From Edaphochlamys debaryana (taxonomy: Eukaryota; Chlorophyta; Chlorophyceae; Chlamydomonadales): 64,000 bases of DNA. The position numbers and the translations under genes were made by a program. Location of the stretch: assembly GCA_016858145.1 (NCBI GenBank), contig JAEHOE010000188.1:62001-126000 (forward strand). Direction: 5' to 3'. Position 1 is the first letter of the stretch. Each line of letters begins with the position of its first letter. Under the pieces are notes generated by a model. It saw only the letters and a list, made by a program, of their open reading frames with translations. It was not told the DNA's origin and did not search any database. Shown here piece by piece: positions 10,061-22,292 of the stretch.

Positions 10061-12085
10061 TCTGGCTGGGTTTGTGTCTGGGCCCGGCTGTTGCGGATTG
10101 GGGTCGCGTCGCAGGCCTGCGAGCGGGGTCTAAGCGGCGCAGGGTGCTCGCCAACTACGCCTGCGTACTTGGGTACTGGCGGCCCAGCTTGCGCACACAC
10201 TGCAACCTCCGCATGCACGGGTGTGGAGCGCCGTACGTTTTGGCACGAATCCAGGCCGCTGCTCCCGCCCCCCGCCCGCCCCCCGTTGCACTGCTCCCAG
10301 CTCCGGCGTGCCCGTGTGCAGGCTCCCTGTGCGCTGTTGCGAACCCAACGAACCCAATGTATTCGTTGCACTTTGCTGGCCTTGCTTGTCGCGCACCCTC
10401 GTCGCCCGTGTCTCCTTTCCCCCCCCACCCGCCCATACACATGGTGCATACGGCGGGTCCTAGGCGAGTGCCATGGGTCGTTCGAGAACGGGAGTGGTGG
10501 CTTCGTCGCTCCCGGAGCTCCTTGCTGCCCAAGCTCCTCTGCCGGCTCGGCTACTCGCTCGCGTGTGTGTACGTGCCCCTGGTTGGGGCGACAGACAGAG
10601 GCGCAAGGCCCGCCGTTCCCGAGCACCATCAAACCCGCCCTACCAGCCCAGCCGCTCCCGCCTTCGGCTCGCCCGCTCCTTTGGGGATGGGAACCCCCGA
10701 GTCACCAAGCCGGAAGCGGGCTGCGTCTCGGCGTAGGGCCTTCCCCTGCCTTCCCCACCCTCGCGCGCAGCGATGCTATCTTCCGTTGGCATGAGTGCGG
10801 AGGGCCAGCACTTTGAGGCCCTGGCCAGTGGCAAAAGTGCGAAAGCGGGCAGCACTTTGCAGCCTCCGGCAGCCCTAAAAGTGCGGGCGCGCCCGCCGTG
10901 CAGGACACGAACCCAAGCTTCCTAACCTCCCAACCTCCGCCTCTCCCTTTCTGCAGCCCTTCCGGGCCTTTCCGGGTTCCGGACCCCCCCGCCTCCCCCT
11001 AACTGACACTCCTGCCATCCAGCACGTCTGGCGTTCACAACAGTAGGAAGTGACGCCGTCTCTGGCCTTTCTTGGATTTTGGCCCGACAATGTGCCACCG
11101 GCTTCACTTTGGCGTCACTCTGTCACTTTAATAGCAACACTGCTCGCGCGGGCTCGTGGCTCCCCGTGGGTGATGTGACACCCTGCCCTGCCCTGCCCCC
11201 GTAAACCTTTCTGACCCCGGGCTCCGCTCACAATTGTGCGGGTGGTGACACGGGGGTTTGATGTCGGGTGAGGCACGCCTTACGAAGCGGTATGGCGTTA
11301 CTCAGGCTGTTGGCGCCAGGCCCCCCACGCAGACCACATCTGTTGACTCCCCGTCTTCCGCTCACCCCTGCCCGACCGGGGCAGAACCGAGTAGCAGACC
11401 CGGTTGTTTGCCCGTTTGCCTTGACCCCTGCCCGGCGTGGTATAGACACCAAGGTTGCCATCCGTACCCTCCCTGTACCCACCTACCCAGCAGCTTGCTC
11501 ACGACGGACACTTCTTGTACTCTTGCCATCAGCCCACAATTCACCCGTGCCCGCGCCATCTGCCTTCTGCCTGCCATAAACACCACCCAGCTTCCAGGCA
11601 TTGCGTGTGCGGGCATTACCGCTTCCTGCCTGAGGGCCGTAAAACCCCAGCAACCGAGGTATAGTCTGGGACTTCACCGTTAGCTATGCAACCCCGGCGA
11701 GCATTCAAGTCCCGGTCACAGCCCTGACCCTGACCGACATAGGTATGACATGCAACCTGCGACCTGCCCCAACCGGCACGTCCCCTGCCGCGTACCGGGG
11801 CATGCGGCAGCGCCGAATCGCGCCGAACCGGCCCTCAAGTCTGGGGCTATCCTCGCCGGTGGGGTACCACCCCGGGCAGGCCCCCGGCGCCCCTCCTGCC
11901 CCTGCCCCTGCCCCACAAGCGCTTCGCACAGCCCTCATAGCTCTGTCCCTGCCATCCTCTCGTCCCCCCACCCTCGTCCGAGTCCATCCCACGCCCCCGC
12001 CCCGGCCCAGCCCCTCCTCAGCGCCCCCCGCCTCCGCCCCCGCCGCCACCTCCGCCGCCATCCTGGCTACCCCAGCAGCGCCCGC
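10061..12085. other. Region upstream of ArfGAP and downstream of the large repeat-protein gene
   Basis: No supported exon. It should hold the ArfGAP promoter (next to 10060) and the 3' UTR of the large gene ending at 12086; both genes run on the minus strand. It includes two tandem hairpins at 10808-10884 (listed separately). The final 350 bases before 12086 are C-rich simple sequence. Confidence 0.5.
10808..10884. repeat. Tandem pair of GCACTTT/AAAGTGC hairpins
   Basis: Two successive inverted repeats share the same arms. GCACTTT at 10808-10814 pairs with AAAAGTGC at 10833-10840; GCACTTT at 10852-10858 pairs with AAAAGTGC at 10877-10884. The unit repeats every 44 bases while the loops differ, so the arms seem conserved over the loops. 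Confidence 0.55.
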
Positions 12086-15000
12086 CTAGGCCTCCCCCGG
12101 CCCCTCCGGCCCCAGCTCCTGCGGCCACTGCTGACCGCACGCGGCCGCCACTGCTCGGTACAGCTCCACCACAAACAAGTCCGGCCAGGCGCTCTCGCCG
12201 CCGCCGCCGCTGACACTGCTGCTGCCCCCGCCGCCCCGCTCCTCCTCCTCCACCGCCTCGCCGCCGGCTCCCCCGCTGCCGCCGCCGCCGCCACCGCCTT
12301 GTCCGCCCGCGCTCATATCCCCCAGGCGCCGATCCTCGCGGCTCCGCTTGCCCTGCGCCCCGGCCCCCACCGCGCCGGGACCCTGCCGCCGCGGCTGCAG
12401 CCCCAGGTTGCTCCACACGTGCACGGTACGGCTGGCGCATTTGGTGGAGTAGGCGGCCGTGTCGTGCTGCGTGCGGATCGCGACCAGCTGCTCGAGCAGC
12501 TCCGCCGCCTGTGCGTCGTCGAGCAGGAGGTTGCGGTTCTCGCCCTGGCCTCGCCCGTCCGCCGCCGGTCCCCCCGAACCCCCCGCTGGGCCCTCCGTGG
12601 GAGCGCTTCCGGTGCCGCCGGCCGGGTCCTGTCCAAGGGAGCCAGAGCCGCCCGCAAGGCCCCCGCTGGAGGTGCCCCCGGCCTCGGCCGCCCCCGTGGG
12701 GTCCTCCAGTACGAAGAAGACGAGCGGTCGCTGCGCGGGGGGCAGCGCAGCGGCCGCCTTATGCACCTGCGCCACGATGCGGAGCCACGCCCTGGCTAGG
12801 CGCACCGACTCGTGCGCGCCGGCCCGCGCCTCCCCCTCCTCCGCCGCGGACGGCTGCCCGTGCTGCCCGTGCGGCGGCCCGCCGGCGTGCTGTGCGTGCG
12901 GCGGCCGGCCCGGCAGCGAGGCAGTGAGGAGCACGGCGTCGCAGCGGCGGCGGCCGGGCCCGGACCCTGCCGCGCCCCCGGCCCCGGCGTGGGGCTCCGA
13001 CAGTCGCTGGGTGATAAACGCCAGGACGCGCTGGTCGACGGCCGCCGAGCCGATCCCGCCCGCCTCCCCCGTCAGGTGGAGGCAATCCTCGGCCCTGAGC
13101 CACTGCTGCGCCCCGCCGTACGGCAGCTCCGTACGACGGCCGTACGGCGGTCCTGCCGCCGCCGTCAGGTTGGCGACGATGCTGGGCTGCCCGCACAGCG
13201 CGTGGGCGGCCTCGAGGAGCGGAACACGGGACACCGTCAGCGGGGGGTCGAAGCAGTCGGCTACGATCAGCCGCGGCCGCCCCGCCGGCGGCTGCGGTGG
13301 CTGTTGCGCTGATGGCGCTACGCCCTGTGACTCAGCGTTGTCGTTGCCTCCACCCAAGACTGGTTGGCCGGCAGCCAAGGGGGCACCGGCTTCATGTATG
13401 CCCACATCGCTGACGTCAGCGCCGCTTACGACAGACGCGCCGCCACCAGCGCCGCCAGCGCCCCAGCCTGGCCCGCCGCCGTCGCCGTCACTGACGTCAG
13501 ATGCACCGCCCCCGCCGCCGCCCCAGCCTGGCCCGCCGCCGTCGTCATCGCTGACGTCAGACGCGCCGCCGCCGCCACCGCCGCCGCCCCAGCCTGGGGC
13601 GTCATCGTCGTCATCAGACGACAGACCGTCGCTGACTGACAGCCGGGGGGCGGCCGGCCGCTTGCCCGCGCTGGCCTCCTCTGCACCGCCGGCCTCGCTC
13701 CGCCGCCGCTTGCCGCGGCTCGGGCCGGGTCCGGCACCAGCGCCGGACTGTCCGCCCTCGCCAGGCCCAGGCCCAGCCCCAGCCCCAGCGCCAGCGCCAG
13801 GCCCAGGCCCAGGCCCAGGCCCAGGCCCAGGCCCAGGCCCAGCCCCAGCCCCAGCGCCGACTGTACCCACGGCATGCGCATCGGTACCGGTTTTCTGCCG
13901 CTTGCTGCCACCTGCCTCAGGTGTGGCATCACCGGGTCTTGGGCGTGGGCCTTGGCCGTCGCCAGCGCCGCCCCTCCCAGCGCCGGGGGGGCCCGCGTCC
14001 GTGTCCTGCCGCTCGCTGCCACCCGACGCAAGAGGCCCGGCACCCGGCCTGGACTGCAGCCCGCCGCTGCCGTGTCTGGCGTCGGGGCCTGCAGCCCGGC
14101 CGCCGCCGCCGCTGCGGGGCTCGGAGCCTGGGGCAGCCCGCTCTCCACCGAGACGGCTGGCTCCGGGGTCCTCCCGCCTGCCGTCGCTCGGCCCGGGGCC
14201 AGCAGCCCGGTCATTGCCAGTAGGTCCGGGACCAGCCTGGCCGCCGCCGCCGCTGGGTCCGGGGCTAGCCTGGCCGCCGCCGCTGGGTCCGGGGGCAGCC
14301 TGGCCGCCGCCGCCGCTGGGTCCGGGGCTAGCCTGGCCGCCGCCGCCGCTGGGTCCGGGGGCAGCCTGGCCGCCGCCGCCGCTGGGTCCGGGGCTAGCCT
14401 GGCCGCCGCCGCTGGGTCCGGGGGCAGCCTGGCCGCCGCCGCCGCTGGGTCCGGGGCTAGCCTGGCCGCCGCCGCTGGGTCCGGGGGCAGCCTGGCCGCC
14501 GCCGCCGCTGGGTCCGGGGCTAGCCTGGCCGCCGCCGCTGGGTCCGGGGGCAGCCTGGCCGCCGCCGCCGCTGGGTCCGGGGCTAGCCTGGCCGCCGCCG
14601 CTGGGTCCGGGGGCAGCCTGGCCGCCGCCGCCGCTGGGTCCGGGGCTAGCCTGGCCGCCGCCGCTGGGTCCGGGGGCAGCCTGGCCGCCGCCGCCGCTGG
14701 GTCCGGGGGCAGGCTGCCCGCCGCCGCTGCTGGGTCCGGGGGCAGGCTGCCCGCCGCCGCTGCTGACATCAGGGCCTGCCCGCCCACCGCTACCGGCCGT
14801 GGGGGCAGCACGGTCGACGCGGCTGGCTTGAGGGGCAGCTCGGGGGCCCCTGCCGGTGCCCTCCGGGTCCGCCCGAGCGGCGCCGCTGCGATCCGGGACA
14901 CCCCGGCTGCCGCCGTGGGCCTCAGGGTCCGCCCGCCCCCCGCTGCTGGCGGCATCCAGAGCAGCCCGTCTGCTGTCTCTCGGTTCAGGGGCAGCCTGGC

Positions 15001-18000
15001 CGCTGCCGCTGGCTTGGGAAGCGGCAGCCCATTGGACGCGGCTGGCTTGAGGGTCAGCCCGGCCGCCGCCGCTGGCTTCGGAGGCAGGGGGCCCCCCTTC
15101 CGCAGGTCGAAGGGCAGCCTGACCGCCGCCGCTGACTTGAGGGTCAGCCCGGCCGCCGTTGCTACCTTCAGGGTTCGCCTGCCCGCCGCCGCTGGCCTCA
15201 GCAACGGCGGCCGCCTGCCCGCCGCCGCTGGCCTCAGCAAGGGCGGCCGCCTGCCCGCCGCCGCTGGCCTCAGCAAGGGCGGCCGCCTGCCCGCCGCCGC
15301 TGGCCTCAGCAACGGCGGCCGCCTGCCCACCGCCGCTGGCCTCAGCAAGGGCGGCCGCCTGCCCGCCGCCGCTGGCCTCAGCAACGGCGGCCGCCTGCCC
15401 ACCGCCGCTGGCCTCAGCAACGGCGGCCGCCTGCCCACCGCCGCTGGCCTCAGCAAGGGCGGCCGCCTGCCCGCCGCCGCTGGCCTCAGCAAGGGCGGCC
15501 GCCTGCCCGCCGCCGTTGGCCTCAGCAACGGCGGCCGCCTGCCCGCTTCCGCTGGCCTCGGCAACGGCGGCCGCCTGCCCGCCGCCGCTGGCCTCAGCAA
15601 GGGCGGCCGCCTGCCCGCCGCCGCTGGCCTCAGCAAGGGCGGCCGCCTGCCCGCCGCCGCTGGCCTCGGCAACGGCGGCCGCCTGCCCGCTGCCGCTGGC
15701 CTCAGCAAGGGCGGCCGCCTGCCCGCCGCCGCTGGCCTCGGCAACGGCGGCCGCCTGCCCGCTGCCGCTGGCCTCAGCAACGGCGGCCGCCTGCCCGCCG
15801 CCGCTGGCCTCAGCAAGGGCGGCCGCCTGCCCGCCGCCGCTGGCCTCGGCAACGGCGGCCGCCTGCCCGCCGCCGCTGGCCGCAGCAACGGCGGCCGCCT
15901 GCCCGCCGCCGCTGGCTTCATCGCCGCTGGCGTCCGCCGCAGCCCACACACCCTCCAGCTGCCCATCACTGCCGCCGTCCCTCCCTGCGGCGCCATCCCC
16001 GGCCTGGAGGGCCCGGCAGCCACCCCCCTCGGCCCCGGCCTCAGGGCCGGTCAGCCGCCCCTCGCCACTGCTTGGGTCCACCTTCACACGCGGCTCCTGC
16101 CCCTGCCCCTGCTCCTCCTCTTGCTGCTGCTGCTGCTGCGGCTGCTCGCCGAAACTCCCGCCGCCGCCATCCACCGCTGAGTCATCCACCTCAATCAGGT
16201 CCGGCGCCGCGCCGCCGCCGCCGCCGCCGCCCCGTACGTCAGACGCCACGTCATCCGCGCCGATGGGTGCCGCCGCGCTGCGGCTCGCCTCGGGCGTTAC
16301 GTCGTCGGCCCAGGCCGGCGGCGGCCGCCGCCGCCGCTGCGACGGCAGCGGCGGCACCTCGTCCAGCAGTGCCTCCATATCTGACTGGCAGTGCTCCCAG
16401 ACGGGCGCGGGCAGGTGGCTGGCGCCCTGGATCCGCATCAGCGCGCCCAGGGCCGATTGCTGCAGCATGGCGGAGGTGACGTACACCGGCCGTACGCCGC
16501 CGCCGCCGCCGCCGTGGCCGCCGCCGCCGTCGACGCCGGGGCCGGGGCCCGGCGCCTTGCCCCAGCGCGCCAAGGGGCGGTCGAAGGTGCGCCACTCAAT
16601 CCGCAAACTGCCGGTGCCGCCGCCCCCGCCGCCGCCGCCCGGCACCGGCGCGCTGACTGCAGGGTTGCTGCCGCCGGCACCGCCACCGGCGCCGCCACCT
16701 CCGCCGCCGTCAGTGGCATCGCCGCCGCCGTCGTCGCTGCTATCACCGTCGGCGGCGGCGCCGTCCTGGCCTGCTTGGGCCGCTGGGCCCCTGCGGCCGC
16801 TGGAGAGCAGCTCCAGACAGCGGGCCAGGGCCTAGGGGCAGGAGGGGCAGTTGGGGGCAATCCAGGCGTCAGGCTCTTGGGGCAGTTTGGTTAATATGTA
16901 TATTATATAATTCAGTACAGGCCAGCAAGTCAGCGTTCAATCGCCAGGGCAAGCGCGGCGGCGAGCAGCCGTGCAGGGGCAGACGTCTCGCTCTAGACAG
17001 AACCCAGACGGCACCCCATCCCACCCCACCCCTGACCCCGCCCCACCCCACCCCACCCCTGACCCCGCCCCACCTGCGCCAGCAGCGCCTCGCGGCGCCG
17101 TGCGTACTGCGCCTCACTCTGCCGTACGTACTGCGCCGGCGCCGCCTCCTGCGCCTCCTCGACGGCGGGCGGCACGTAGGCAGGCATGCGCGCGAGCAGG
17201 TCGCAGCAGAGCGCGTCCGCGGCCGCCTGCTCGCCCTCCACCCGGTAGGCCACCCGGGCCAGGGACACGCCCAGGGACCGCAGGACGCTGCGGTGGGCGG
17301 CCGTGAGGGCGCTGAGGCGCTGGGGGGAGACCACCAGGCAGGGCCTGGGGGGGGAGGGAGGGAGGAAGGGGGGGGGAAGGGGGGGGAAGGGCGGTGGAGA
17401 GGGGCGTGGGGCGCTCAGGCGCGGGGGGTGGGGGGCGCGGAAGGGAGCGGAGTAAAGGGGTCATGGCGGGGGCCAAGGTTTGGGATGCGAACGTGCTGGG
17501 GGGACACGAGCATGCAGGGCCTGGGGGGCGGGGGGGAGGAAGGGGAGTTGCGGGGAGAGGGGCGTGGAGGGGCCAGGGGTTGAGAGTGAGAGTTGAGAGC
17601 ATGCGGTTGGAGGGGAAAGGGACATGCAGAGCCTAGGAGTGAGGTCTTTTGGGGCGCAGTGGGTACTGGAAGCATAAGGCGGGGTAAGGGTGGGAGGTTT
17701 TCGGGGGGGTCAAGGGGGGTTCAGCAGAGGGGTGGGGTGCCTGGGAGCAGACCTCAGCGCCTGCTCAGCGGGCTGCGTGGAGAGGCACCCAGCGCACCCT
17801 GGCCCCCCGGCCGCAGCTGCGTGCCGCGGTCCGCAAACGGTCTTCACAATCTACACATCTGCTCTCCCTACAGTGCAGCAAACTTCATAGCCAGCATCTG
17901 CGCCGGCCTCTGCTGGACAGTGGCGAACTCACGTGCCCCCGGCTCCAGTCCCTCTCCACGGCCCCTAGGCTGCAGGCAGGCCCCAGCCTCCCCCCTCCCC

Positions 18001-21000
18001 CCTTCCCCCACCCCCTCCCCCCTCCCCCCTCCCCCAACCCCGCTCACGTGTCCCCGCTGCGCCGCTGCGCCTCCGCCTGCACGTACTGGTGCAGCTGCCT
18101 CCGCAGCACGGGGTGCTCGAAGGCGGGCCGCGCGGCCTCCCGCCCCCGCGCCTCCCAGGCCCACGGCCCCAGGTGCTGCAGCACGCCGGCCGCGGGGGTG
18201 ACCTCCCGCACGCTGCAGCGGTCCCGGTCCACGCGGAGGGAGGGGTCCTCCAGGGCCACGCCCAGGGCCGTGAGGAGGGGGTCGTCGCGGATAAAGATGC
18301 CTGGGGGGTGGGGGGTGGGTGGGAGGGTGTTGGGGGGTGTTTGAAGCTGAGAGCGGGAGAGCGTCTTTGGGGAGGGGGGCGAGGGAATGCGGGGGAGGGG
18401 GAGGGGGGAGAGGGGAGGGGGGAGAGGGGAGGGGGGAGAGGGGAGGCGGGAGTGGGGCAGGGGGGGGAGGTGAAGTGGGGCAGGGTGGAGAGGGGGTCCT
18501 CCAGGATGTAGATGCCTGGTGCGTGGGGGTTTGAGGGGGGGACGAGAGTGAGGGTGAAGGGGAGGTGGAGGTGGGCGGCGGGCTCTTGCTACCGGCCTGG
18601 CCCGAGCGGGGTGGATTGAGGAAGAGCGCGGACGGCAGCGGGTGGTAAGCAGGGAAGGTGAAAGAGTAAACCCTGTGCATCGTGCTTCGCAGGACGGGCC
18701 CCTGGCGGCCTAGACCTATCACTGCCACGCCCAACCCACCCCAGAAAAGGCCCAGAATAGGCCCCTTGCGGCCTGTGCCGTCCCTGCAGGCCTGCCACTC
18801 GCCCCGGCCTTGCAAGCACCCTCCCCGCCCCCCCCGTGAATGCCCCGCCCTCCATCCACCCCACGCCCCATGCCCCACGCTCCACGCTACACGCCCCCGA
18901 CCGCACACCGCTACCCACCCTGGACGAACAGCCGCCCCGCCGGCACGCGCATGTCCGCGGGCAGCAGCACGCGGCGCTCGCACGGCCGTCAGCGCAGCTC
19001 GGGCGGCAGGGTGAGCAGGAGGAAGCGGTCGGGGCCCCAGGCCTCCCAGATGCGCTCCGGCGCCATGCCCTCGCCCACCGCCAGGCCAAAGGTCAGGCAC
19101 GACCCCGTGTACCGAGCGTGCGCAGCGTGCAGGCACAGCTTCCTGCGGGCGGGTCGCAAGGCAAGGCAGGATTCCTTGAGGCCAAGCGACCGAGGTTACC
19201 CGTGACAGTTGCGGACAACCGGGTTGGACCCGTGCGGCCCACCTCGACCTGCCACAACCTCCCCACCATTATTCCTGTCCTCCCCACTGCGCCAACGACC
19301 CCACCCCCTCCTACCCTGTCTCAGCCTAACTGACGCAGGGCCCCCCATCCACGTTCCCAGGGGGCGCCCCCGACAGCCCCCCCCTGCCCGCGCCTTCCCG
19401 CCCTGCTAGCTCACCTGTACTTGTCGTTATTGTTCTGCTTCTTCAGGTCGAAGCGCCACACCTGCTGCTGCTGCAGCGCGAACACGCGCCAGCTGTGCCG
19501 CAGCGCGCACAGCGCCGCCACCTTGAGCCCCTCGCCCTTGCCGCCCGCGGCGCTGCGGCCCTTGGCCGAGGCAATGTCCAGCGCCGCCAGGTCCAGGCAC
19601 GTGTCCCGCTGGTGCAGCAGCATCACGCCCCGGCCGATCTCGATCGCCGCCAGCGTCACCACGTCGCGGCCGGGGCCGCCAGCGCCGCCGCTGCCGCCAG
19701 CCTGCTTACTGCTGCCGCCAGCGCCGGCGGCGTTGGCGGCGGCGGCAGTGGCGGCGGGCTGTGGCCGCCGCGCCTTGATGTAGACCACCAGGTGCGGCTC
19801 GGCTGGCTGCTGGGCCTGCGGCCGCCCCTTGGCCTGCGGGTCCTTGGCGCCGCGGTGCCCGCCCGCCCCCTGGCCCTTTCCTGAGTGGCCCGTGGGGCTG
19901 AAGTCACTGTCCTCCTCGTCATCATCAGATTCGTCATCTTCACAATCATCGTCATCCTCGTCGAATCCCAGGTCCACGTCGGAATCCCCGCCGTCGCTGC
20001 CGCCGTCGCCCCCCGCCGGCCCCGAGTGCTGCTCCTCCTGCGGGGCGGGCGGGACACGAGCAACGATGGGCAGGGTCAGAGGTCTCTCCACGTGCTTTAC
20101 GTGTACCGGTAGCAATATTCACGCTCGGGCGCCCCGACAACCACTACACGTTCAGTACGTCCAGTCTGACCCGTGCCTGATCGGGCGCCAAGTCTGCCAA
20201 CCATGTGGCGCACTGTACTTCAACCCCACCGCCGCGACCAGTGAACCCCCGATCCGTCCCGCACCTGACTATCCCCGGCCTCCGCCGCGCCCGCCGCCTC
20301 GCTGCCGGGCGGGCCGCTGCCCTCGAACTCGGCGAACAGCACCGGCAGTTGGTCCCGCGGCAGCTTGAGCATCTGCTGGGCCAACTCCACTGAGGCATCC
20401 TGCGGGCGCATGGCGTGGCGTGCATGCAGGGTCAGTGCCATGTGCAGCTATCGAGAGGTCTGGCCCCCCAGTCGGCAGCAGCATGGCAAGACGTGGGGGT
20501 AGGCATGTGGGTCGGCTTGTGAGCGAATGTGCTACACATGTTTGATGATGTGCATGCACGCGTGTGTGGGCTGGGCCTGCATACTGCGCCCCAGGTGCCG
20601 TGTGATGTGGCTGGACGGGCCCAGCCTAGTTGTTGCGGGGGCCGGAAGGGCTGCTGGTTGCTGCATGTAATGCGCCAAGACAGGGTACTAGGTCCAGGAA
20701 AGCGAGCGGGGGAATCAGATCTTGCTTGACTGAACGTGTGCGCCAGATCAAGGCCCTGGCGCCCAGCTACCTGCAGGTTCTGGATGAGCTCTCGCGCCCA
20801 ATCTGGCGGCTGCCATCCGATGGTCCGGTACGCGGTCTCCGTGAAGCTGGTGAACACGGTGCGCCGCTTGGGCGCTTCGTAGTCGTCGGCGGGCGGCGCA
20901 GAGTCGTTGCCGAGGAGCTGCGGGTGAGGCGGGCCGGGGGTTGAAGTGGGAGGGGGCTGGGCGAGGGTTGGGAGGGCCGGCTGGGAGGGGTTTGGGGTGT

Positions 21001-21164
21001 TGCCGCCCGCCCCTCAACGCCCTTCGCCCCATTCACATCTGAGCGCACACCTGCGCAGCTCGGTCCTTGAGCTTCAGCACCAAGTTGTTGAGGTTGGGCG
21101 TCAGGCCGTGCAGGAGCCTCGCCTTGGGCTCCTTGGGCTTCGCCGCGGCAGCAGCTGCGGCCAT
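12086..21164 (-). CDS. Very large repeat protein of unknown function (9 exons, one in-frame TGA)
   Basis: Exons (minus): 21051-21164, 20771-20917, 20265-20399, 19415-20037, 18919-19142, 18048-18300, 17872-17964, 17074-17344, 12086-16831. Phases agree at each junction and give about 2,200 residues. The first exon is MAAAAAAAKPKEPKARLLHG; exon 4 holds a strongly acidic tract (FDEDDDDCEDDESDDDEED) and then a globular part (VVTLAAIEIGRGVMLLHQRD). Exon 5 has a TGA at 18989-18991 in an otherwise continuous frame (LLTLPPELR-stop-RPCERR). The last exon is 4.7 kb: an N-part (RIEWRTFDRPLARWG), Q- and G-tracts, a 12-residue ASGGGQAAAVAE array, a 21-residue PGPSGGGGQAA array, a GP/GA tract, and then a C-terminal globular part (RLIVADCFDPPLTVSRVPL; SVRLARAWLRIVAQVHKAAA). 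No family recognised. The ordered exons and long open frame argue for a gene; the TGA is a mutation, a sequence error or a recoding site. Confidence 0.7.
13408..13560 (-). repeat. Repeated Asp/Ser-Gly/Trp segments containing TGACGTCA palindromes
   Basis: Within the large gene, three copies of a segment encoding (S/A)DVSD...GGGPGWG follow each other. Each copy contains the palindrome TGACGTCA (13411, 13492, 13552). The palindrome is explained by the codons for the repeated DVS motif. Confidence 0.6.
13765..13860 (-). repeat. Gly-Pro/Gly-Ala dipeptide-coding hexanucleotide repeat
   Basis: A run of the 6-base unit GGCCCA (and the variant AGCCCC) encodes alternating GP and GA dipeptides inside the last exon of the large gene. 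Confidence 0.75.
14222..14768 (-). repeat. 63-bp coding minisatellite (PGPSGGGGQAA / PGPSGGGQAS)
   Basis: About eight copies of a compound unit of 33 + 30 bases, with almost no divergence between copies, encode alternating 11- and 10-residue Pro/Ser/Gly/Gln motifs. Such homogeneity implies recent unequal exchange or gene conversion. Confidence 0.85.
15178..15915 (-). repeat. 36-bp coding minisatellite (ASGGGQAAAVAE)
   Basis: About 20 copies of a 36-base unit encode a 12-residue motif; the variants are mostly Val/Leu and Gly/Ser exchanges (AVAE/ALAE, SGGGQ/SGSGQ). Most units contain GCGGCCGC. Because the unit is a multiple of three and lacks stops, several other frames on both strands are open too; these are shadows. 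Confidence 0.9.
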
Positions 21165-22292
21165 GGCTGGTGGATGTGCAGAAGTACAGTGCGTGTTTGA
21201 AGATCTACTCCGCTCTTGGCAGCATGGTCGATGCCAGAGCGTTGAACCGAATGGATTCCGTCCAAGGCCAGCGCCAGGGCCAAGGGCCAAGGCGTTTACG
21301 TCGATGGACAATGGCGGGACCAAGTTGCTGAGCAGCAGCAGCCCCGGCGCACGTCACACTCGCACGCTAACGCATATCACGATAGATGATGGGTGAGAGG
21401 CGCCCAGTGCAAGCCCGCGACGGTCTCGGCAAACTGCGCTTTGTAGAAAGCCGTCTGTGCGCAGTGGCGCGTTACAGGCAAGGCATGAGTGCCTACAGCC
21501 GTTGCAGCATCGAGTAGGGGGTACCGGTGCGCCGGGTTTGGGCTACGCTTCGCGTGCGCCCGTGCCAACGCGTGCGCAGCCCTGCATGGCACAGCACGCC
21601 GACCGGCCTTTCTGCCCGCCCTCGCCCGCCGAACCCTTCCAACCCCCGTCCCTGACACTTCCGCGAGGCCGCATTGCTTTCAATTTGCTAAAGCCTTCCG
21701 ACCGTTCTTCCCACATCTCACTTCCAGGGGCCTGGCGGATGCATAGGACTGACTGCTGACGATGGCGGGGCCGAGCGGGGTCAGGTCACGTCGCCGCAAC
21801 CGACCATGACCCCGACGTAGGCACTCGCCTCTTTACATATCGCGGTGGCCCAGACCCGGTACAGTATCATGATGTCTTCCACGTCGTATCCCACTGGTTG
21901 GGGAGGGGTAGGACTGCCCCGCTGCTGGCCACGGCTGGCCATCGCCGGGACGGTCGCCCTTGTCCTACCCCGACCCCGACCCGACGGAAACGGCGCGTTT
22001 GGCTGGTGGCGACCTTTACAGACTGGTGGGCCAGCCTCGGAACACTTCCCTGAGCCTTGGGGACCGTGATGGCAGAGGATGGTGCGGGAGATGACACGCG
22101 AGGGCCAGCGGCACGAGACGCCCAGATGCGCTCTAAAGTGTAGAGCTAATGCAACTCGCTGCTATGGTGTTGCGGGCACTCGCGGCAGCGCTGGTTTGCC
22201 CGACCGGCATGGGTACGGACCCATTCTCTCGCGGGCTTGGGCTCGCGCGTGCACTGTTTCCACCGCAGCCTGGTAGTTGCACCGTGAGAACC
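21165..22292. promoter_or_regulatory. Divergent promoter region between the large repeat gene and ATP3
   Basis: This 1.1-kb stretch separates the start codons of two genes transcribed away from each other, so it must contain both promoters and 5' leaders. I see no clear TATA box or other named element and no exon. An in-frame extension upstream of the ATP3 start (from 22149) exists but lacks targeting-like sequence advantages. Confidence 0.45.

Noticed and set aside
15178..15915. Regularly spaced repeats resembling a CRISPR array
   Set aside because: The repeats are contiguous without unique spacers, encode an in-frame peptide, and lie in a eukaryotic exon.
13426..16180. Very long open frames on both strands opposite or beside the giant gene (865 and 768 codons, and others)
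   Set aside because: They exist because the 36- and 63-bp repeats are multiples of three without stops. They lack splice-linked neighbours and non-repetitive domains.
22149..22292. Upstream in-frame start for ATP3
   Set aside because: It would add 48 residues before a leader that already looks like a mitochondrial presequence; no family support.
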